Origin: Cohnella rhizoplanae
GTDB lineage: Bacteria > Bacillota > Bacilli > Paenibacillales > Paenibacillaceae
Reading direction: 5' to 3'
Length of the DNA: 64,000 bases
NCBI RefSeq assembly: GCF_948329515.1
Contig: NZ_CAOJCN010000003.1
Location: 186,001 to 250,000, forward strand
Position numbers and translations under genes: made by a program. Position 1 is the first letter of the stretch, and each line of letters begins with the position of its first letter. The notes under the pieces were generated by a model. It was not told the origin of the DNA and did not search any database. It saw only the letters and a list, made by a program, of their open reading frames with translations. Of the stretch, positions 53,389 through 62,761 are shown piece by piece.

Positions 53389-54137
53389 TCGCGCTCAAGC
53401 AAATCCGCAAGTCGTTCGGCAAGCAAGAGGTGCTCAAGGGCATCGATCTGGCGGTCGAAAAAGGCGAGGTCGTCGCGATCCTCGGGCCGAGCGGCTCGGG
53501 CAAAACGACGCTGCTGCGCTGCATCAACTACCTGGAGCGCCCGGGCAGCGGGCACATCCGAATCGGCGACGCGGCGGTAGATTGCGGACATCCCTCGAAG
53601 AAGGACATTCACCGGCTGCGCGGCCGGTCCGCGATGGTGTTCCAGCAATATCATCTGTTCCGTCACAAGACGGCGCTGCAGAACGTAATGGAAGGGCTCG
53701 TCGTCGTGCAAAACGTGCCGAAGGAAGAGGCGCGGCGCCGAAGCGCAGAGCTGCTCGAGAAGGTCGGCCTCGGCGCCAAGCTCGACGCCTATCCGAGCCA
53801 GCTCTCCGGCGGGCAGCAGCAGCGTGTCGGCATCGCGCGCGCGCTCGCGCTCAATCCGGACGTCATCCTGTTCGACGAGCCGACGTCGGCGCTCGATCCG
53901 GAGCTGGTCGGCGAGGTGCTGTCCGTCATCCGCAAGATCGCCCGCGAAGGCATCACGATGATCATCGTGACGCACGAGATGGCGTTCGCCCAGGAGGTGG
54001 CGAGCCGGATCGTGTTCATGGACGACGGCGCCGTCATCGAGGAAGGCGAACCCGCCGAATTTTTCAGATCGCCGCGGGAGGAGCGGACCAAGCAGTTCCT
54101 CAAGCGAATGACGCCCGAGGGCGTCTACAACATCTAA
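53385..54137 (+). CDS. Amino-acid ABC transporter ATP-binding protein (TcyN-like)
   Basis: The 250-residue ATPase has Walker A GPSGSGKTT near residue 37, signature LSGGQQQRVGIARAL, Walker B VILFDEPTSALD and switch histidine IIVTHEM. Members of this group import L-cystine, cystathionine, djenkolate or similar sulfur amino acids. It completes the importer and is followed after 19 bp by a luciferase-like monooxygenase. Confidence 0.94.
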   Translation: MIALKQIRKSFGKQEVLKGIDLAVEKGEVVAILGPSGSGKTTLLRCINYLERPGSGHIRIGDAAVDCGHPSKKDIHRLRGRSAMVFQQYHLFRHKTALQNVMEGLVVVQNVPKEEARRRSAELLEKVGLGAKLDAYPSQLSGGQQQRVGIARALALNPDVILFDEPTSALDPELVGEVLSVIRKIAREGITMIIVTHEMAFAQEVASRIVFMDDGAVIEEGEPAEFFRSPREERTKQFLKRMTPEGVYNI

Positions 54138-54156
54138 CCGAACGGAGCTGGAATCT

Positions 54157-55176
54157 ATGGCCTTATCCCTTGGCATATTGGATCAGAGCATCATCTTCCC
54201 CGGACGGACGCCCGCCGAGGCGCTGCAGGGGACGATCCGGCTGGCGCAGCTGGCCGAGTCGCTCGGCTACGAGCGCTTCTGGGTCGCCGAGCATCACGAT
54301 TCGCCGTCAGTGGCCGGTTCTTCGCCGGAGGTGCTGATCTCCCATCTGCTCGCCAAGACCGAGCGCATCCGCATCGGCTCGGGCGGCGTCATGCTGCAGC
54401 ACTACAGCCCCTACAAGGTGGCCGAGAACTTCAACGTGCTCGCCACGATCGCGCCGGGACGGGTGGAGCTCGGCATCGGCCGCGCGCCGGGCGGCTTGCC
54501 CCGCTCGACGCGCGCGCTGCAAGGCGCGCAGGGCGAATCCGCGGGTCTGGATCGCAAGCTCGCCGAGCTCGAGCGGTATCTGACCGGACCGGCGGGCGAG
54601 GATCACCCGCTGGCCGGCGTGCAGGCGACCCCGCTGCCCGCGGCGCCGGCTGAGATCCATCTGCTCGGCACGAGCGTGTCCAGCGCCGAGCTTGCCGCTG
54701 CACGCGGCTATCCGTACGCGTTCGCGCTGTTCATCAACAACGACCCGGAAGCCGCCGCGCGCGCGTTCGAGACCTACCGCGCGAACTTCAACTACGAGAC
54801 GGGCCGCCGGCCGAGGGCGATCCTCGCGCTGTCGGTCATCGCCTCCGACACCGAGGCGGAGGCCGCCGAGCTGGCCGGCGAGTTCAAGAACGTGCGGGTC
54901 ACGCTGGCCAGCGGCAAGACGGTAAACGTCGGTACGCTGGAGCAGGCGGAGGAGTTCGCCCGGCAGGCGGGAGAGACGTTCACGGCCGAGGTCCGCGATG
55001 CGGACATCACGCGCGGCACCAAGGAGCAGGTGCGGGAGCGGCTTCTGGAGCTGGCCGGCGCTTACGGCGTCAGCGAGCTGCTGTTTACGACGATCCTGGC
55101 CGACTTCGAGAAGCGCGAGCGGTCGATCCGCCTCATCAAGGAAGCGTTCGAGGAGCTTCCGGTCGGCGTCGAGTGA
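54157..55176 (+). CDS. cmoO: Luciferase-like flavin monooxygenase, MsnO8 family (CmoO/YtmO-like)
   Basis: The 339-residue protein matches the short LLM subgroup MsnO8: LGILDQSIIFPGRTPAEALQ at the start, YERFWVAEHHDSPSVAGSSPEVL around 40-60 and the flavin segment GVMLQHYSPYKVAENF. CmoO lies at the same place, right after tcyN, in the B. subtilis ytmI operon and is thought to assist oxidative cleavage of S-alkyl cysteine intermediates. Symbol given by homology and synteny. It ends 20 bp ahead of the amidohydrolase. Confidence 0.82.
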   Translation: MALSLGILDQSIIFPGRTPAEALQGTIRLAQLAESLGYERFWVAEHHDSPSVAGSSPEVLISHLLAKTERIRIGSGGVMLQHYSPYKVAENFNVLATIAPGRVELGIGRAPGGLPRSTRALQGAQGESAGLDRKLAELERYLTGPAGEDHPLAGVQATPLPAAPAEIHLLGTSVSSAELAAARGYPYAFALFINNDPEAAARAFETYRANFNYETGRRPRAILALSVIASDTEAEAAELAGEFKNVRVTLASGKTVNVGTLEQAEEFARQAGETFTAEVRDADITRGTKEQVRERLLELAGAYGVSELLFTTILADFEKRERSIRLIKEAFEELPVGVE

Positions 55177-55196
55177 CCGCGAAGGAGGAACTGGCG

Positions 55197-56426
55197 ATGG
55201 CTATAGGAATAGAGGAGGCGCTCGCCGGGCAGCTGATCGATATACGGCGTCATCTTCACGCCTATCCGGAGCTGTCCGGCGAAGAATACGAGACGACAGC
55301 GTCTATCCGGGGCTGGCTCGAGCGCGAAGGCATACGGATCGCCGCATATCCGCTGAAGACGGGCTTGGTGGCGGAGATCGGCGGCATGCGGGAGGGGCCC
55401 GTCGTCGCGCTGCGCGCGGATATCGACGCCCTGCCGATCCAGGAGGAGACAGGGCTGCCGTTCGCCTCGCGGCGGTCGGGTGCGATGCATGCCTGCGGGC
55501 ACGACTTTCATACCGCCGCGCTGATCGGGGCCGCCGTGCTCCTGAAGCGGCGGGAAGCCGAGCTGCCGGGAACGGTGCGGCTGCTGTTCCAGCCCGCGGA
55601 GGAGAAGGCGAAGGGCGCGGCGGAGGTCATCGCGAGCGGGGCGCTCGCGGGCGTCGGCGCGGTATTCGGCCTCCACAACAAGCCGGACCTGCCGGTCGGT
55701 ACGATCGGTATCCGGTCCGGACCGATCATGGCGGCCGCGGACGGCTTCGCGGTCGAGGTCGACGGAAAGGGGACGCACGCCGCCGTGCCGGAAGCGGGTA
55801 TCGACCCGCTCGTGACGGCCGCGCACATGCTGACGGCGCTCCAGAGCATCGTCAGCCGAAGCGTCAGCTCGCTCGACAGCGCGGTCGTCAGCGTCACCAG
55901 GCTCAGCGCGGGCACGTCTTGGAACGTCATTCCGGAGTTAGCGATTTTCGACGGAACGATCCGCACGTTCGACGAGGGCGTCCGCGCCGAGGTGCGGCGC
56001 AGGTTCGAGCAGGTCGTGAACGGCGTGGCCGCCGCCTTCGGCACGACGGCGCGGACGCGCTGGACCGGCGGACCGCCGCCGGTCGTCAACGACGCGCGAT
56101 GGGCGCGCACGGCCGCCAAGGCCGCGGCCGTGGCAGGGCTCGAGGTCGTAGAGCCCCGGCCTTCGCCGGCCGGCGAGGACTTCGCGCTGTATCTGAAGGA
56201 AGCGCCCGGCGCCTTCGTATTCCTGGGCACGAACGGCCCCCGCGAGTGGCATCATCCTGCCTTCGACGTCGACGAGTCCGCGCTCCCCGGGGCTGCCGCA
56301 TACCTGGCAGCCGTCGCGGCCGAGGCGCTCGCGGCGTTGTCGGCCGAAGGCGCCGGTGCCGGGCCGCACGCCGCCGCCCGCGCCGAGTCCGGCGACGGGC
56401 GCGCCGAAGCGGGCGCGGTCACATGA
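55197..56426 (+). CDS. sndA: M20-family N-acyl amino-acid amidohydrolase (SndA/YtnL-like)
   Basis: The 409-residue protein starts at ATG 55197 because AAGGAGGAA sits eight bases ahead; the in-frame GTG at 55173 lies within that signal. It matches M20D hydrolases: HLHAYPELSGEEYETT, LRADIDALPIQEETGLPFAS, MHACGHDFHTA (metal-binding) and LFQPAEEKAKGA, with the late metal histidine in the HHPAFDVDE segment. In the ytmI pathway SndA deacetylates N-acetyl-S-substituted cysteines. The C-terminus is Ala/Gly-rich (last 30 residues) and overlaps the next gene by 4 bp. Confidence 0.85.
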   Translation: MAIGIEEALAGQLIDIRRHLHAYPELSGEEYETTASIRGWLEREGIRIAAYPLKTGLVAEIGGMREGPVVALRADIDALPIQEETGLPFASRRSGAMHACGHDFHTAALIGAAVLLKRREAELPGTVRLLFQPAEEKAKGAAEVIASGALAGVGAVFGLHNKPDLPVGTIGIRSGPIMAAADGFAVEVDGKGTHAAVPEAGIDPLVTAAHMLTALQSIVSRSVSSLDSAVVSVTRLSAGTSWNVIPELAIFDGTIRTFDEGVRAEVRRRFEQVVNGVAAAFGTTARTRWTGGPPPVVNDARWARTAAKAAAVAGLEVVEPRPSPAGEDFALYLKEAPGAFVFLGTNGPREWHHPAFDVDESALPGAAAYLAAVAAEALAALSAEGAGAGPHAAARAESGDGRAEAGAVT

Positions 56427-57583
56427 GCGGCATCAGCGCTTATGACGTCATCGTCGTCGGCGCCGGCTCGATGGGGATGAGCGCAGGCTATCATCTGGCC
56501 GCGCGCGGGCTCCGGACGCTGTTGATCGATGCGTTCGACCCGCCTCATACGGGCGGCAGCCATCATGGAGAGCCCCGGCTCATCCGTCACGTCTACCACG
56601 GTGGCGGACATTACGTCCGGCTCGCGCTTCGGGCGGACGCATTATGGCGGGAGCTGGAGTCGCTCACGGGCCAGCGGCTGCTGGAGCGTTCCGGCGTGCT
56701 GAACGTGAGCGATCCGTGCGCCTATGCGTTCGACGGCCGGTTCGCCGACGCCGATCGCGAGGGCGTGCTTTACGAATCGCTGGACGCGGCGGAGATCGCG
56801 CGCAGGTGGCCCGGCTGGCGCGTGCCTGCGCATTATCGGGGCCTATACGAGCCGGACGCCGGCTATCTGTTCAGCGAGCGGTGCGTTGCCGCATACCGGA
56901 GCCTGGCTTTGGCGGAAGGCGCGGAGCTGCTGACGGATACGGCCGTACTCGGGATCGGAGCGCAAGGCGGCGGCCTTACGGTAAGCACGAGCCGCGGCGA
57001 TTATGCGGCCGGCCGGGTCATCGTCAGCGCCGGGGCTTGGTTCAAGTCCTTAGCGCCTAGCGTGGATATTCCGGTGCAGGCCGTCCGCAAGGTCGTCGGC
57101 TGGTTCGAAGCCGACGAGCGGCTGTATGGAGCGGGGCGCCTGCCCGGCTTCACGTTCGGCGGACCTGGCGGCGGTTATTACGGATTCCCGAGCATCGACG
57201 GCGCCGGCGTCAAGATCGGACGCCACGACGGCGGCCGTCCCTGGCAGCCCGGCGAACGTCTCGAGCCGTTCGGCGCGTATCCGGAGGACGAATCCGATCT
57301 GCGGGCGGCGCTTCGCGAATTTTTGCCCGGCGCCGATGGCCGTCTCGTCCGCGGCGCTGTCTGCAAATACGAGCTCTCTCCGGACGAACAGTTCATCGTC
57401 GACGAGCATCCCTCATTACCCGGCGTACTCCTCGCCGGCGGGTTCTCCGGCCACGGCTTCAAGTTCGCGAGCGCGATCGGCGAGGCGCTGGCCGAATGGA
57501 CCGCGTCCGGCACGCCGCCCGCCGACCTTCTGCCCTTCTCGCTCTCCCGTTTCCCGTCGGCAACCGCCGCTTCTACCCCATAA
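56423..57583 (+). CDS. SolA/sarcosine-oxidase-like FAD-dependent amine oxidase
   Basis: The 386-residue flavoprotein starts at the ATG overlapping the upstream stop (ATGA). FAD site VIVVGAGSMGMSAGYHLA near residue 9 and the MSOX/SolA blocks SHHGEPRLIRHVYHGG and FSGHGFKFASAIGEALAE, the latter around residue 345, are typical. SolA and MSOX oxidise N-methyl amino acids. It has no counterpart in the B. subtilis operon, so it may remove an N-methyl or secondary-amine group from a modified sulfur amino acid. That role is inference. Confidence 0.85.
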   Translation: MSGISAYDVIVVGAGSMGMSAGYHLAARGLRTLLIDAFDPPHTGGSHHGEPRLIRHVYHGGGHYVRLALRADALWRELESLTGQRLLERSGVLNVSDPCAYAFDGRFADADREGVLYESLDAAEIARRWPGWRVPAHYRGLYEPDAGYLFSERCVAAYRSLALAEGAELLTDTAVLGIGAQGGGLTVSTSRGDYAAGRVIVSAGAWFKSLAPSVDIPVQAVRKVVGWFEADERLYGAGRLPGFTFGGPGGGYYGFPSIDGAGVKIGRHDGGRPWQPGERLEPFGAYPEDESDLRAALREFLPGADGRLVRGAVCKYELSPDEQFIVDEHPSLPGVLLAGGFSGHGFKFASAIGEALAEWTASGTPPADLLPFSLSRFPSATAASTP

Positions 57584-57597
57584 GGAGGCTGTTTCGC

Positions 57598-58110
57598 ATG
57601 AGCAATCACAATGCCGATATCGAGGCTTTTTCGAATACTTATTCTTCGCTTCAGGAAGCCGTGCGCGGGCTGGACGTCGCCGCGTTGACCTGGAAGCCCG
57701 GACCGGGCAAATGGAGCGCGACCGAAGTGCTCGTCCACCTGGCCGATCACTTGATCGTCGTCTCCTTCCGCATCCGCGAGATCTTGTCCGGCTCGCAGAC
57801 GCGCCTGCCCGCATTTAACCAGGATCCCTGGGTCGAAGGCCAGTACGGCAATGAAGCGGAGGCGGCGGACGTGCTGGAGGGTTTCGGATCGCTCGCGGCT
57901 TACAACGTTCTCCTGCTGCGCCGGCTGTCCCCCGCGGATTGGGAGAAGGAAGCGGTCAACGCCAAAGGCGACCGGATAAAGCTCGCCGACGTCGTACGCG
58001 GCTTCGCGGCGCATGCCGCCCATCATGTCGGCCAGATCGAACGGATCAAGGCAGCCGAAGCCGCTGCGCGCGGACTCGAGCCGTTGCCGTCCGCGCGAGA
58101 GGGGGCTTGA
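57598..58110 (+). CDS. DinB-family four-helix metalloprotein
   Basis: The 170-residue protein starts at ATG 57598, with TAAGGAGG upstream. It has the DinB pattern WSATEVLVHLADH (H47, H51) and FAAHAAHHVGQIERI (histidines about 139-143), which together form the metal site. DinB proteins include bacillithiol and mycothiol S-transferases that conjugate or remove thiol cofactors. In a cluster for S-modified cysteine that connection is attractive, but the substrate is unproven. Confidence 0.85.
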   Translation: MSNHNADIEAFSNTYSSLQEAVRGLDVAALTWKPGPGKWSATEVLVHLADHLIVVSFRIREILSGSQTRLPAFNQDPWVEGQYGNEAEAADVLEGFGSLAAYNVLLLRRLSPADWEKEAVNAKGDRIKLADVVRGFAAHAAHHVGQIERIKAAEAAARGLEPLPSAREGA

Positions 58111-58112
58111 CC

Positions 58113-58643
58113 ATGGCGCAATCCGCCGTTCAAGTCCGCGATGCCGAAGACCGGGACCGCGAAGCGATCCGCGAGGTACTGCTCGCGGCTTACGGTCAAT
58201 ACGAGGGCACGATGCCCGAGGACCGGTGGGCGGAGTACAGGAACAATATCGCCGAGTCGGTCGACGCGCCGGGTCCGACCGCCCGCCTGGTGGCCGAGTG
58301 GGAAGGCAGGCTCGTGGGCAGCGCGGTGCTGTTCGACTCCTCGCTCGTCGCTTACGGCCGCGACCTCGGCATCGAATCCCCGATCATACGCTTGATCGCC
58401 GTAAAGCCCGAAGCCCGCGGCCACGGCGTCGCCACCGCGCTGCTCCGCGAGTCCGCGAAGCGAGCAAGGGCGTACGGCGCGGATACGCTCCACCTTCACA
58501 CCTCCGATCTCATGGCCTCCGCCGTGCGGCTGTACGAGCGCCTCGGCTTCGAGCGCGCCTACGACAAAGACATATACAACGGCGATATCCTCGTCAAGAG
58601 CTACCGTCTGCACCTGAACGACGCCGCGCTGCTGAAGATTTAA
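58113..58643 (+). CDS. snaA: GNAT N-acetyltransferase (SnaA/YtmI-like)
   Basis: The 176-residue acetyltransferase has the CoA-binding motif [23 protein letters not shown] around residue 95 and [19 protein letters not shown] near the C-terminus. B. subtilis YtmI is of the same size and N-acetylates S-(2-succino)cysteine and other S-alkyl cysteines, allowing the monooxygenases to act. Here the gene is near the end of the cluster instead of first. The symbol rests on family plus synteny. Confidence 0.82.
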   Translation: MAQSAVQVRDAEDRDREAIREVLLAAYGQYEGTMPEDRWAEYRNNIAESVDAPGPTARLVAEWEGRLVGSAVLFDSSLVAYGRDLGIESPIIRLIAVKPEARGHGVATALLRESAKRARAYGADTLHLHTSDLMASAVRLYERLGFERAYDKDIYNGDILVKSYRLHLNDAALLKI

Positions 58644-58686
58644 TCCGCGCGGCGACATCTCTGCTATATTAAAGGAGGAAATTACG

Positions 58687-60021
58687 ATGAGCGCACGCAA
58701 AAAGCTGAAATTCGGCGCCCTTATCCATGGCGTCGGGGGCAATATCTCGGCATGGCGGCATCCGGAGATCCCGTCGGACGCCAGCGTCAGCCTGCCGTTC
58801 TACGTCCAGGCCGCCCAGAAGGCGGAAGAAGGCTTGTTCGACCTCGTCTTCATCGCGGACGGCCTCTATATCAACGAGAAGTCGATCCCTCACTTCCTCA
58901 ATCGCTTCGAACCGATCACCATTCTATCGGCGCTGGCCGCCGTTACGAAGCGGATCGGACTTGTCGGCACGCTGTCCACATCCTACAGCGAGCCCTTCAC
59001 CGTCGCCCGGCAGTTCGGATCCCTCGACCAGATCAGCGGGGGCCGCGCCGGGTGGAACGTCGTTACCTCGCCGCTCGAGGGCTCGGCGCGCAATTACGGG
59101 AAGACGGATCATCCGACCCACGACGAGCGTTATCAGATCGCCGAAGAATATCTGGCCGTTACGAAGGGGCTCTGGGATTCCTGGGAAGACGACGCGTTCG
59201 TGCGCGACAAGGCGTCGGGCGTGTTCTTCGACCCTTCCAAAATGCACAGGTTGGATCATAAGGGCAAGTACTTCTCCGTCGAAGGACCGCTGAACGTCGC
59301 GCGGTCGAAGCAAGGCCAGCCGGTCATCTTCCAGGCCGGCTCGTCGGAGAGCGGCAAGAACCTCGCGGCCAAGGAAGCGGATGCCGTCTTCACCGGCCAG
59401 GAGAACTTGCAGGAAGCGAAGGCCTTTTACAAAGACGTGAAGGACCGCGCGGTCGCCTTCGGCCGGTCGCGGGACGACATCGTCATCCTGCCGGGCATCG
59501 GACCGATCATCGGCCGCACCCAGGAGGAGGCGGAATGCAAGTACGAGGAGATTGCCAATCTCGTGTCGATCGACAAGGCGCTGGATTATCTCGGCCGGTT
59601 TTTCGAGCATCACGACTTCTCCCAGTACCCGCTCGACGAACCGTTCCCCGATCTCGGCGATCTCGGCAGCAACAGCTTCCGCAGCGGCACGGACAAGATC
59701 AAGAAAGACGCGCGCGAGCAGGGGCTCACGCTCCGTCAGGTCGCGCTTCGCGCGGCGACGCCGCGGACGGCCTTCATCGGCACGCCGGAGCGGATCGCGG
59801 ACCTGATCGAGCAATGGCATGAGGAAGAAGCCTCGGACGGATTTATCATTCACTCCGCGTTCCCGAGCGGACTGAACGACTTCGTCGAGCATGTCGTGCC
59901 GCTGCTGCAGGAACGCGGCATCTACCGCACCGAATACGAAGCCGATACGCTGCGCGGCAATCTCGGCGTGCCGATTCCGGCCAACCGGCATACGCAGGCG
60001 AGGGCGTCCGTTCAGGTATAA
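58687..60021 (+). CDS. cmoJ: NtaA/DszA-family FMN-dependent monooxygenase (CmoJ/YtnJ-like)
   Basis: The 444-residue protein follows AAAGGAGGAAATTACG. It matches the NtaA/SnaA/DszA group: [20 protein letters not shown] at the start, [23 protein letters not shown] around residue 118 and [10 protein letters not shown] before it. CmoJ in B. subtilis oxidises the N-acetylated S-alkyl cysteine so that cysteine is freed. It is the last gene of the cluster, followed by a strong terminator. Confidence 0.87.
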   Translation: MSARKKLKFGALIHGVGGNISAWRHPEIPSDASVSLPFYVQAAQKAEEGLFDLVFIADGLYINEKSIPHFLNRFEPITILSALAAVTKRIGLVGTLSTSYSEPFTVARQFGSLDQISGGRAGWNVVTSPLEGSARNYGKTDHPTHDERYQIAEEYLAVTKGLWDSWEDDAFVRDKASGVFFDPSKMHRLDHKGKYFSVEGPLNVARSKQGQPVIFQAGSSESGKNLAAKEADAVFTGQENLQEAKAFYKDVKDRAVAFGRSRDDIVILPGIGPIIGRTQEEAECKYEEIANLVSIDKALDYLGRFFEHHDFSQYPLDEPFPDLGDLGSNSFRSGTDKIKKDAREQGLTLRQVALRAATPRTAFIGTPERIADLIEQWHEEEASDGFIIHSAFPSGLNDFVEHVVPLLQERGIYRTEYEADTLRGNLGVPIPANRHTQARASVQV

Positions 60022-60036
60022 CCGAAATTAGATGTA

Positions 60037-60075
60037 GGGATGAAGCGGCGCCGATGCGCCGCTTCATCCCTTTTT
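60037..60075 (+). terminator. Strong rho-independent terminator of the cysteine-salvage operon
   Basis: Perfect 15-bp stem from GGGATGAAGCGGCGC to its complement, CGAT loop, followed by TTTTT. Confidence 0.93.
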
Positions 60076-60094
60076 GGCCTCCGGCCGGGCAGAC

Positions 60095-60121
60095 AAAAAC
60101 TGCCGACCGTCAGGTCGGCAG
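60095..60121 (-). terminator. Rho-independent terminator for the leftward dehydrogenase gene
   Basis: Read on the minus strand, CTGCCGACC-TGAC-GGTCGGCAG is followed by TTTTT. It backs onto the rightward terminator at 60037. Confidence 0.88.
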
Positions 60122-60179
60122 CGCGAAGAAGCGATGACGGAGAACGCATTCGGCGCCATAGGACGGTGGGGCCGGGCCT

Positions 60180-61298
60180 TCAGATGGCCGGAGGCACGGC
60201 CGATGAGATTCGGGCTGCGCGCCGGCCGATGATGTCGGCCTGGACGATCGCTTCGGCCAGCAGGCGCTCGCTGACCGGGAATGCCAAGCCTTTGGCAGTG
60301 TCCGCGTCAAAGGGCACAAAAGCGGCGACACGCGCGGCGATCTCGGAGGCGGCGCCGGCAAAGCCGAATTCCGCGAGCGTGACCGGCAGTCCAAGCTGCA
60401 GATAGAAGCCGGCCCAGTAAGCGGCTTCCTCGTGATGCCCTTCAAGCGACAGCTGCGCGAGCAAGCCGAAGGCGACCTTTTCGCCATGCAGCGTGCCCTG
60501 CGTCTCCGGGAACCAAGTCAGCGCGTCGTGAATGGCGTGGGCGAAGGCCGCGCGCTTCTCTTCGCCGCTCACGCTGCCCGCAAGACCCGCGAGCAGGAAG
60601 ATCGCGTCGACGACGTCGGAGAATGCCGGATGCTTCTTTTCCTTTTCGGCTTCCCGGTAGACGGCGATCGCTTCGCGCTTCAAGATCTCGAGCGCCAGCA
60701 GCGATGTATGCCAGTTGATGCGCCCGTCGAGCCGGCCGTATCTGCCGTAGGACACGTTGATCCGCGTCTCGTACCACAAGACGACGCTATCGGCGATGCC
60801 TGCCGCCAAGTAACGGATGGGCGCATCGGCCAGAATATCGGCGTCCGCCAGCACGAGCGCGGGCGATCCGGCCAGCGCCTTGGAGCCGGCGATCCGGCCT
60901 TCGTCGTCGTACAACACGGCCGAAGCCGACCAGGCCGCGCAGGTGGCGGGGACGGTCGGCACGGTCACGACCGGCAAGCCGAGCTGCTGTCCCACGGCCT
61001 TGGCCAAGTCGAGCGCGCTGCCGCCTCCGATGCCGACGAGGAGCTCCGCGCCGAAGGAAGCTGCCTTTTCGCTGTAACGGTCGATCTTAGATGCGGTGCA
61101 GAACCCCTCAAAAGGGTAATAAGCGAATGCGATCCTGTCGTCGTAGAAGCGGCCGAGCAGTCCTTCCGATACGCTGCGCCAAGCCGTATGTCCGCCGATT
61201 ACGACCGCTTTTAATCCTGCGTAGGGCGCCCAAGGCGCCGCTTCCCTAAGCACGCCCGGTCGATTCCAATATTGCGCAGGCGCTTTGATCTGGATCAT
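60180..61298 (-). CDS. Iron-containing alcohol dehydrogenase family protein (GldA/HcxA-like)
   Basis: The 372-residue protein starts at ATG 61298 with GAAGGAGGCATATCGG upstream; the frame to 61403 has no such signal. NAD-binding GIGGGSALDLAKAVGQQLG near residue 95 and the metal ligands in DSVVLWYE, FAHAIHDALTW and TLHGEKVAFG mark the glycerol-dehydrogenase-like branch. Related proteins are HcxA (YbdH), acting on 2-hydroxy acids, and GldA. No sugar gene is adjacent, so the substrate is undetermined. Confidence 0.87.
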   Translation of the reverse strand: MIQIKAPAQYWNRPGVLREAAPWAPYAGLKAVVIGGHTAWRSVSEGLLGRFYDDRIAFAYYPFEGFCTASKIDRYSEKAASFGAELLVGIGGGSALDLAKAVGQQLGLPVVTVPTVPATCAAWSASAVLYDDEGRIAGSKALAGSPALVLADADILADAPIRYLAAGIADSVVLWYETRINVSYGRYGRLDGRINWHTSLLALEILKREAIAVYREAEKEKKHPAFSDVVDAIFLLAGLAGSVSGEEKRAAFAHAIHDALTWFPETQGTLHGEKVAFGLLAQLSLEGHHEEAAYWAGFYLQLGLPVTLAEFGFAGAASEIAARVAAFVPFDADTAKGLAFPVSERLLAEAIVQADIIGRRAARISSAVPPAI

Positions 61299-61549
61299 CC
61301 GATATGCCTCCTTCGTGGTCACAAAGGACCGGTACCCGGCGAGCTTGGCGTCGCTTCGCGGAGGCAGGCGGTCCCCGGCGATCCGGCAAAATATAAAACA
61401 CACTAAATATGTTGGAATAATAGGTTATATTTCGAGTATAGGTTGAACAGGATGTGGAGTCAACGGCGGTCGCGATAGATTTTCCCGATCTAACTTACAA
61501 ATGTTCTATATAAACGATAGATGCGATTTCTCTTGTGCCGCTGCGCAGC

Positions 61550-61577
61550 TTCAAACTTGCATAAGGCTTGATATAAT
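61550..61577 (+). promoter_or_regulatory. Sigma-A promoter for the FUSC gene
   Basis: TTCAAA, a 16-bp spacer and a perfect TATAAT preceded by TG (extended -10) lie about 32 bp upstream of the start at 61609. The rest of the 310-bp gap from 61299 to 61608 is AT-rich and holds the divergent promoter of the dehydrogenase gene; no small gene or RNA is visible in it. Confidence 0.6.
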
Positions 61578-61608
61578 AAGGCTATTAAGGCGGGGGAAGT
61601 GAATCGGG

Positions 61609-62673
61609 ATGGCGCGGGACGCGTTCCTGTGGTTGCGCAAGACAGGCATCGATCTCCAATCGGTTAAAACGGCGCTGGCCTGCGGTCTGTCTTGGCTGCT
61701 GGCGGTCGCCGCAACGCCGAATTCGTATCCATACTTCGCGCCGATCGCCGCCATCCTGACGCTTCAGGTGACGGTGGCGGATTCGATCCAGAAGGGCCTG
61801 TACCGGATCGTGGGGATCGTCGTCGGCATCGGCATCAGCCTGCTGGCCGGACAGTGGCTGAGCGTGAACGCGTGGACGGTGGCGCTGGTCGTGCTGGCCG
61901 GACTTGCGGTATCGCGCGCATTGCGCCTCAATGCGCAGATCGGCGCGCAGATCGGCGTCACCGCGCTGCTCGTGCTTGCGTTCGGCAACGCGAACGGCTA
62001 CGCGGCATACCGTATACTCGAGACGCTGCTCGGCTCGAGCGTGGCGGTCGTCGTCAACCTGGCGCTCGTGCCGCGGGATACGACGCATGAGGCGCTTCAT
62101 GCGGCATCCGGGCTGGGCAAGCGAATCGCCGACGTGCTCCGGGATTACGACAAGGCGGTCAGAGGCGAGCGGCGCCCGGCATGGGTGCTCGAGGATGCGA
62201 GGGGACTGCTGCGGCTTATTCAGAAAGGAAACGAAGCGACCGCGCTCGCCAGGCAGAGCCTGAAGTTCGTGCCGCTCGGCCGCGGGCGCCGCGATCGCGT
62301 CGAGCGCGTGTCGGACGCCATGGATCGGCTGGAGCATCTGTCGGTTCAAGCCCGCGGGATCGCCCGCAGCCTGGTCGAGATGGAGGCCGCGGGGCTGCGC
62401 ATCCCCGAGCTCGTTCCTGCGCTCGTCGCGGCGGCGGACTGCGTCGACCGCTATGCGGACACGGTCTCGGACCTGTCGCCTCAGTCGCGCCAGCGGCTGC
62501 GCGAGGCAGTCGAGGACGCCGCCCCCGTGCAGCTGGAGTGCTTGAGACAGAGCATGACCGGCGCGGACCCCGAACGGCTCAAGCTGATCGGCAGCGTGTA
62601 CGCGGATCTCGGGCGCATGCTGACCGAGGTCGGCCAAGCGTACGAGCGTGCGAGCGGGCGGAAGACGGCTTGA
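61609..62673 (+). CDS. FUSC-family (aromatic acid exporter-like) membrane protein
   Basis: The 354-residue protein has about five N-terminal hydrophobic segments (TALACGLSWLLAVAA, YPYFAPIAAILTLQVTV, IVGIVVGIGISLLAG, VALVVLAGLAVSRAL, IGVTALLVLAFG) followed from about residue 160 by a soluble, charged, helical region. This is the FUSC/ArAE layout. Such proteins export aromatic or amphiphilic acids, but Gram-positive members are mostly uncharacterised. It is monocistronic or co-transcribed with the IDEAL-domain gene 88 bp downstream. Confidence 0.85.
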   Translation: MARDAFLWLRKTGIDLQSVKTALACGLSWLLAVAATPNSYPYFAPIAAILTLQVTVADSIQKGLYRIVGIVVGIGISLLAGQWLSVNAWTVALVVLAGLAVSRALRLNAQIGAQIGVTALLVLAFGNANGYAAYRILETLLGSSVAVVVNLALVPRDTTHEALHAASGLGKRIADVLRDYDKAVRGERRPAWVLEDARGLLRLIQKGNEATALARQSLKFVPLGRGRRDRVERVSDAMDRLEHLSVQARGIARSLVEMEAAGLRIPELVPALVAAADCVDRYADTVSDLSPQSRQRLREAVEDAAPVQLECLRQSMTGADPERLKLIGSVYADLGRMLTEVGQAYERASGRKTA

Positions 62674-62761
62674 CGGAATGAACTGTAACCATTATAATAA
62701 CAGTATAGCCGGAGCCAAAAATGGCAAAAAGGCTCATCCTTACGAACAGGCGGTGATTTGC

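Noticed and set aside
54998..56422. Long forward-frame extension in front of the SolA-like gene
   Set aside because: The upstream part reads the M20 hydrolase gene in another frame; the real start is the ATG at 56423 overlapping the M20 stop.
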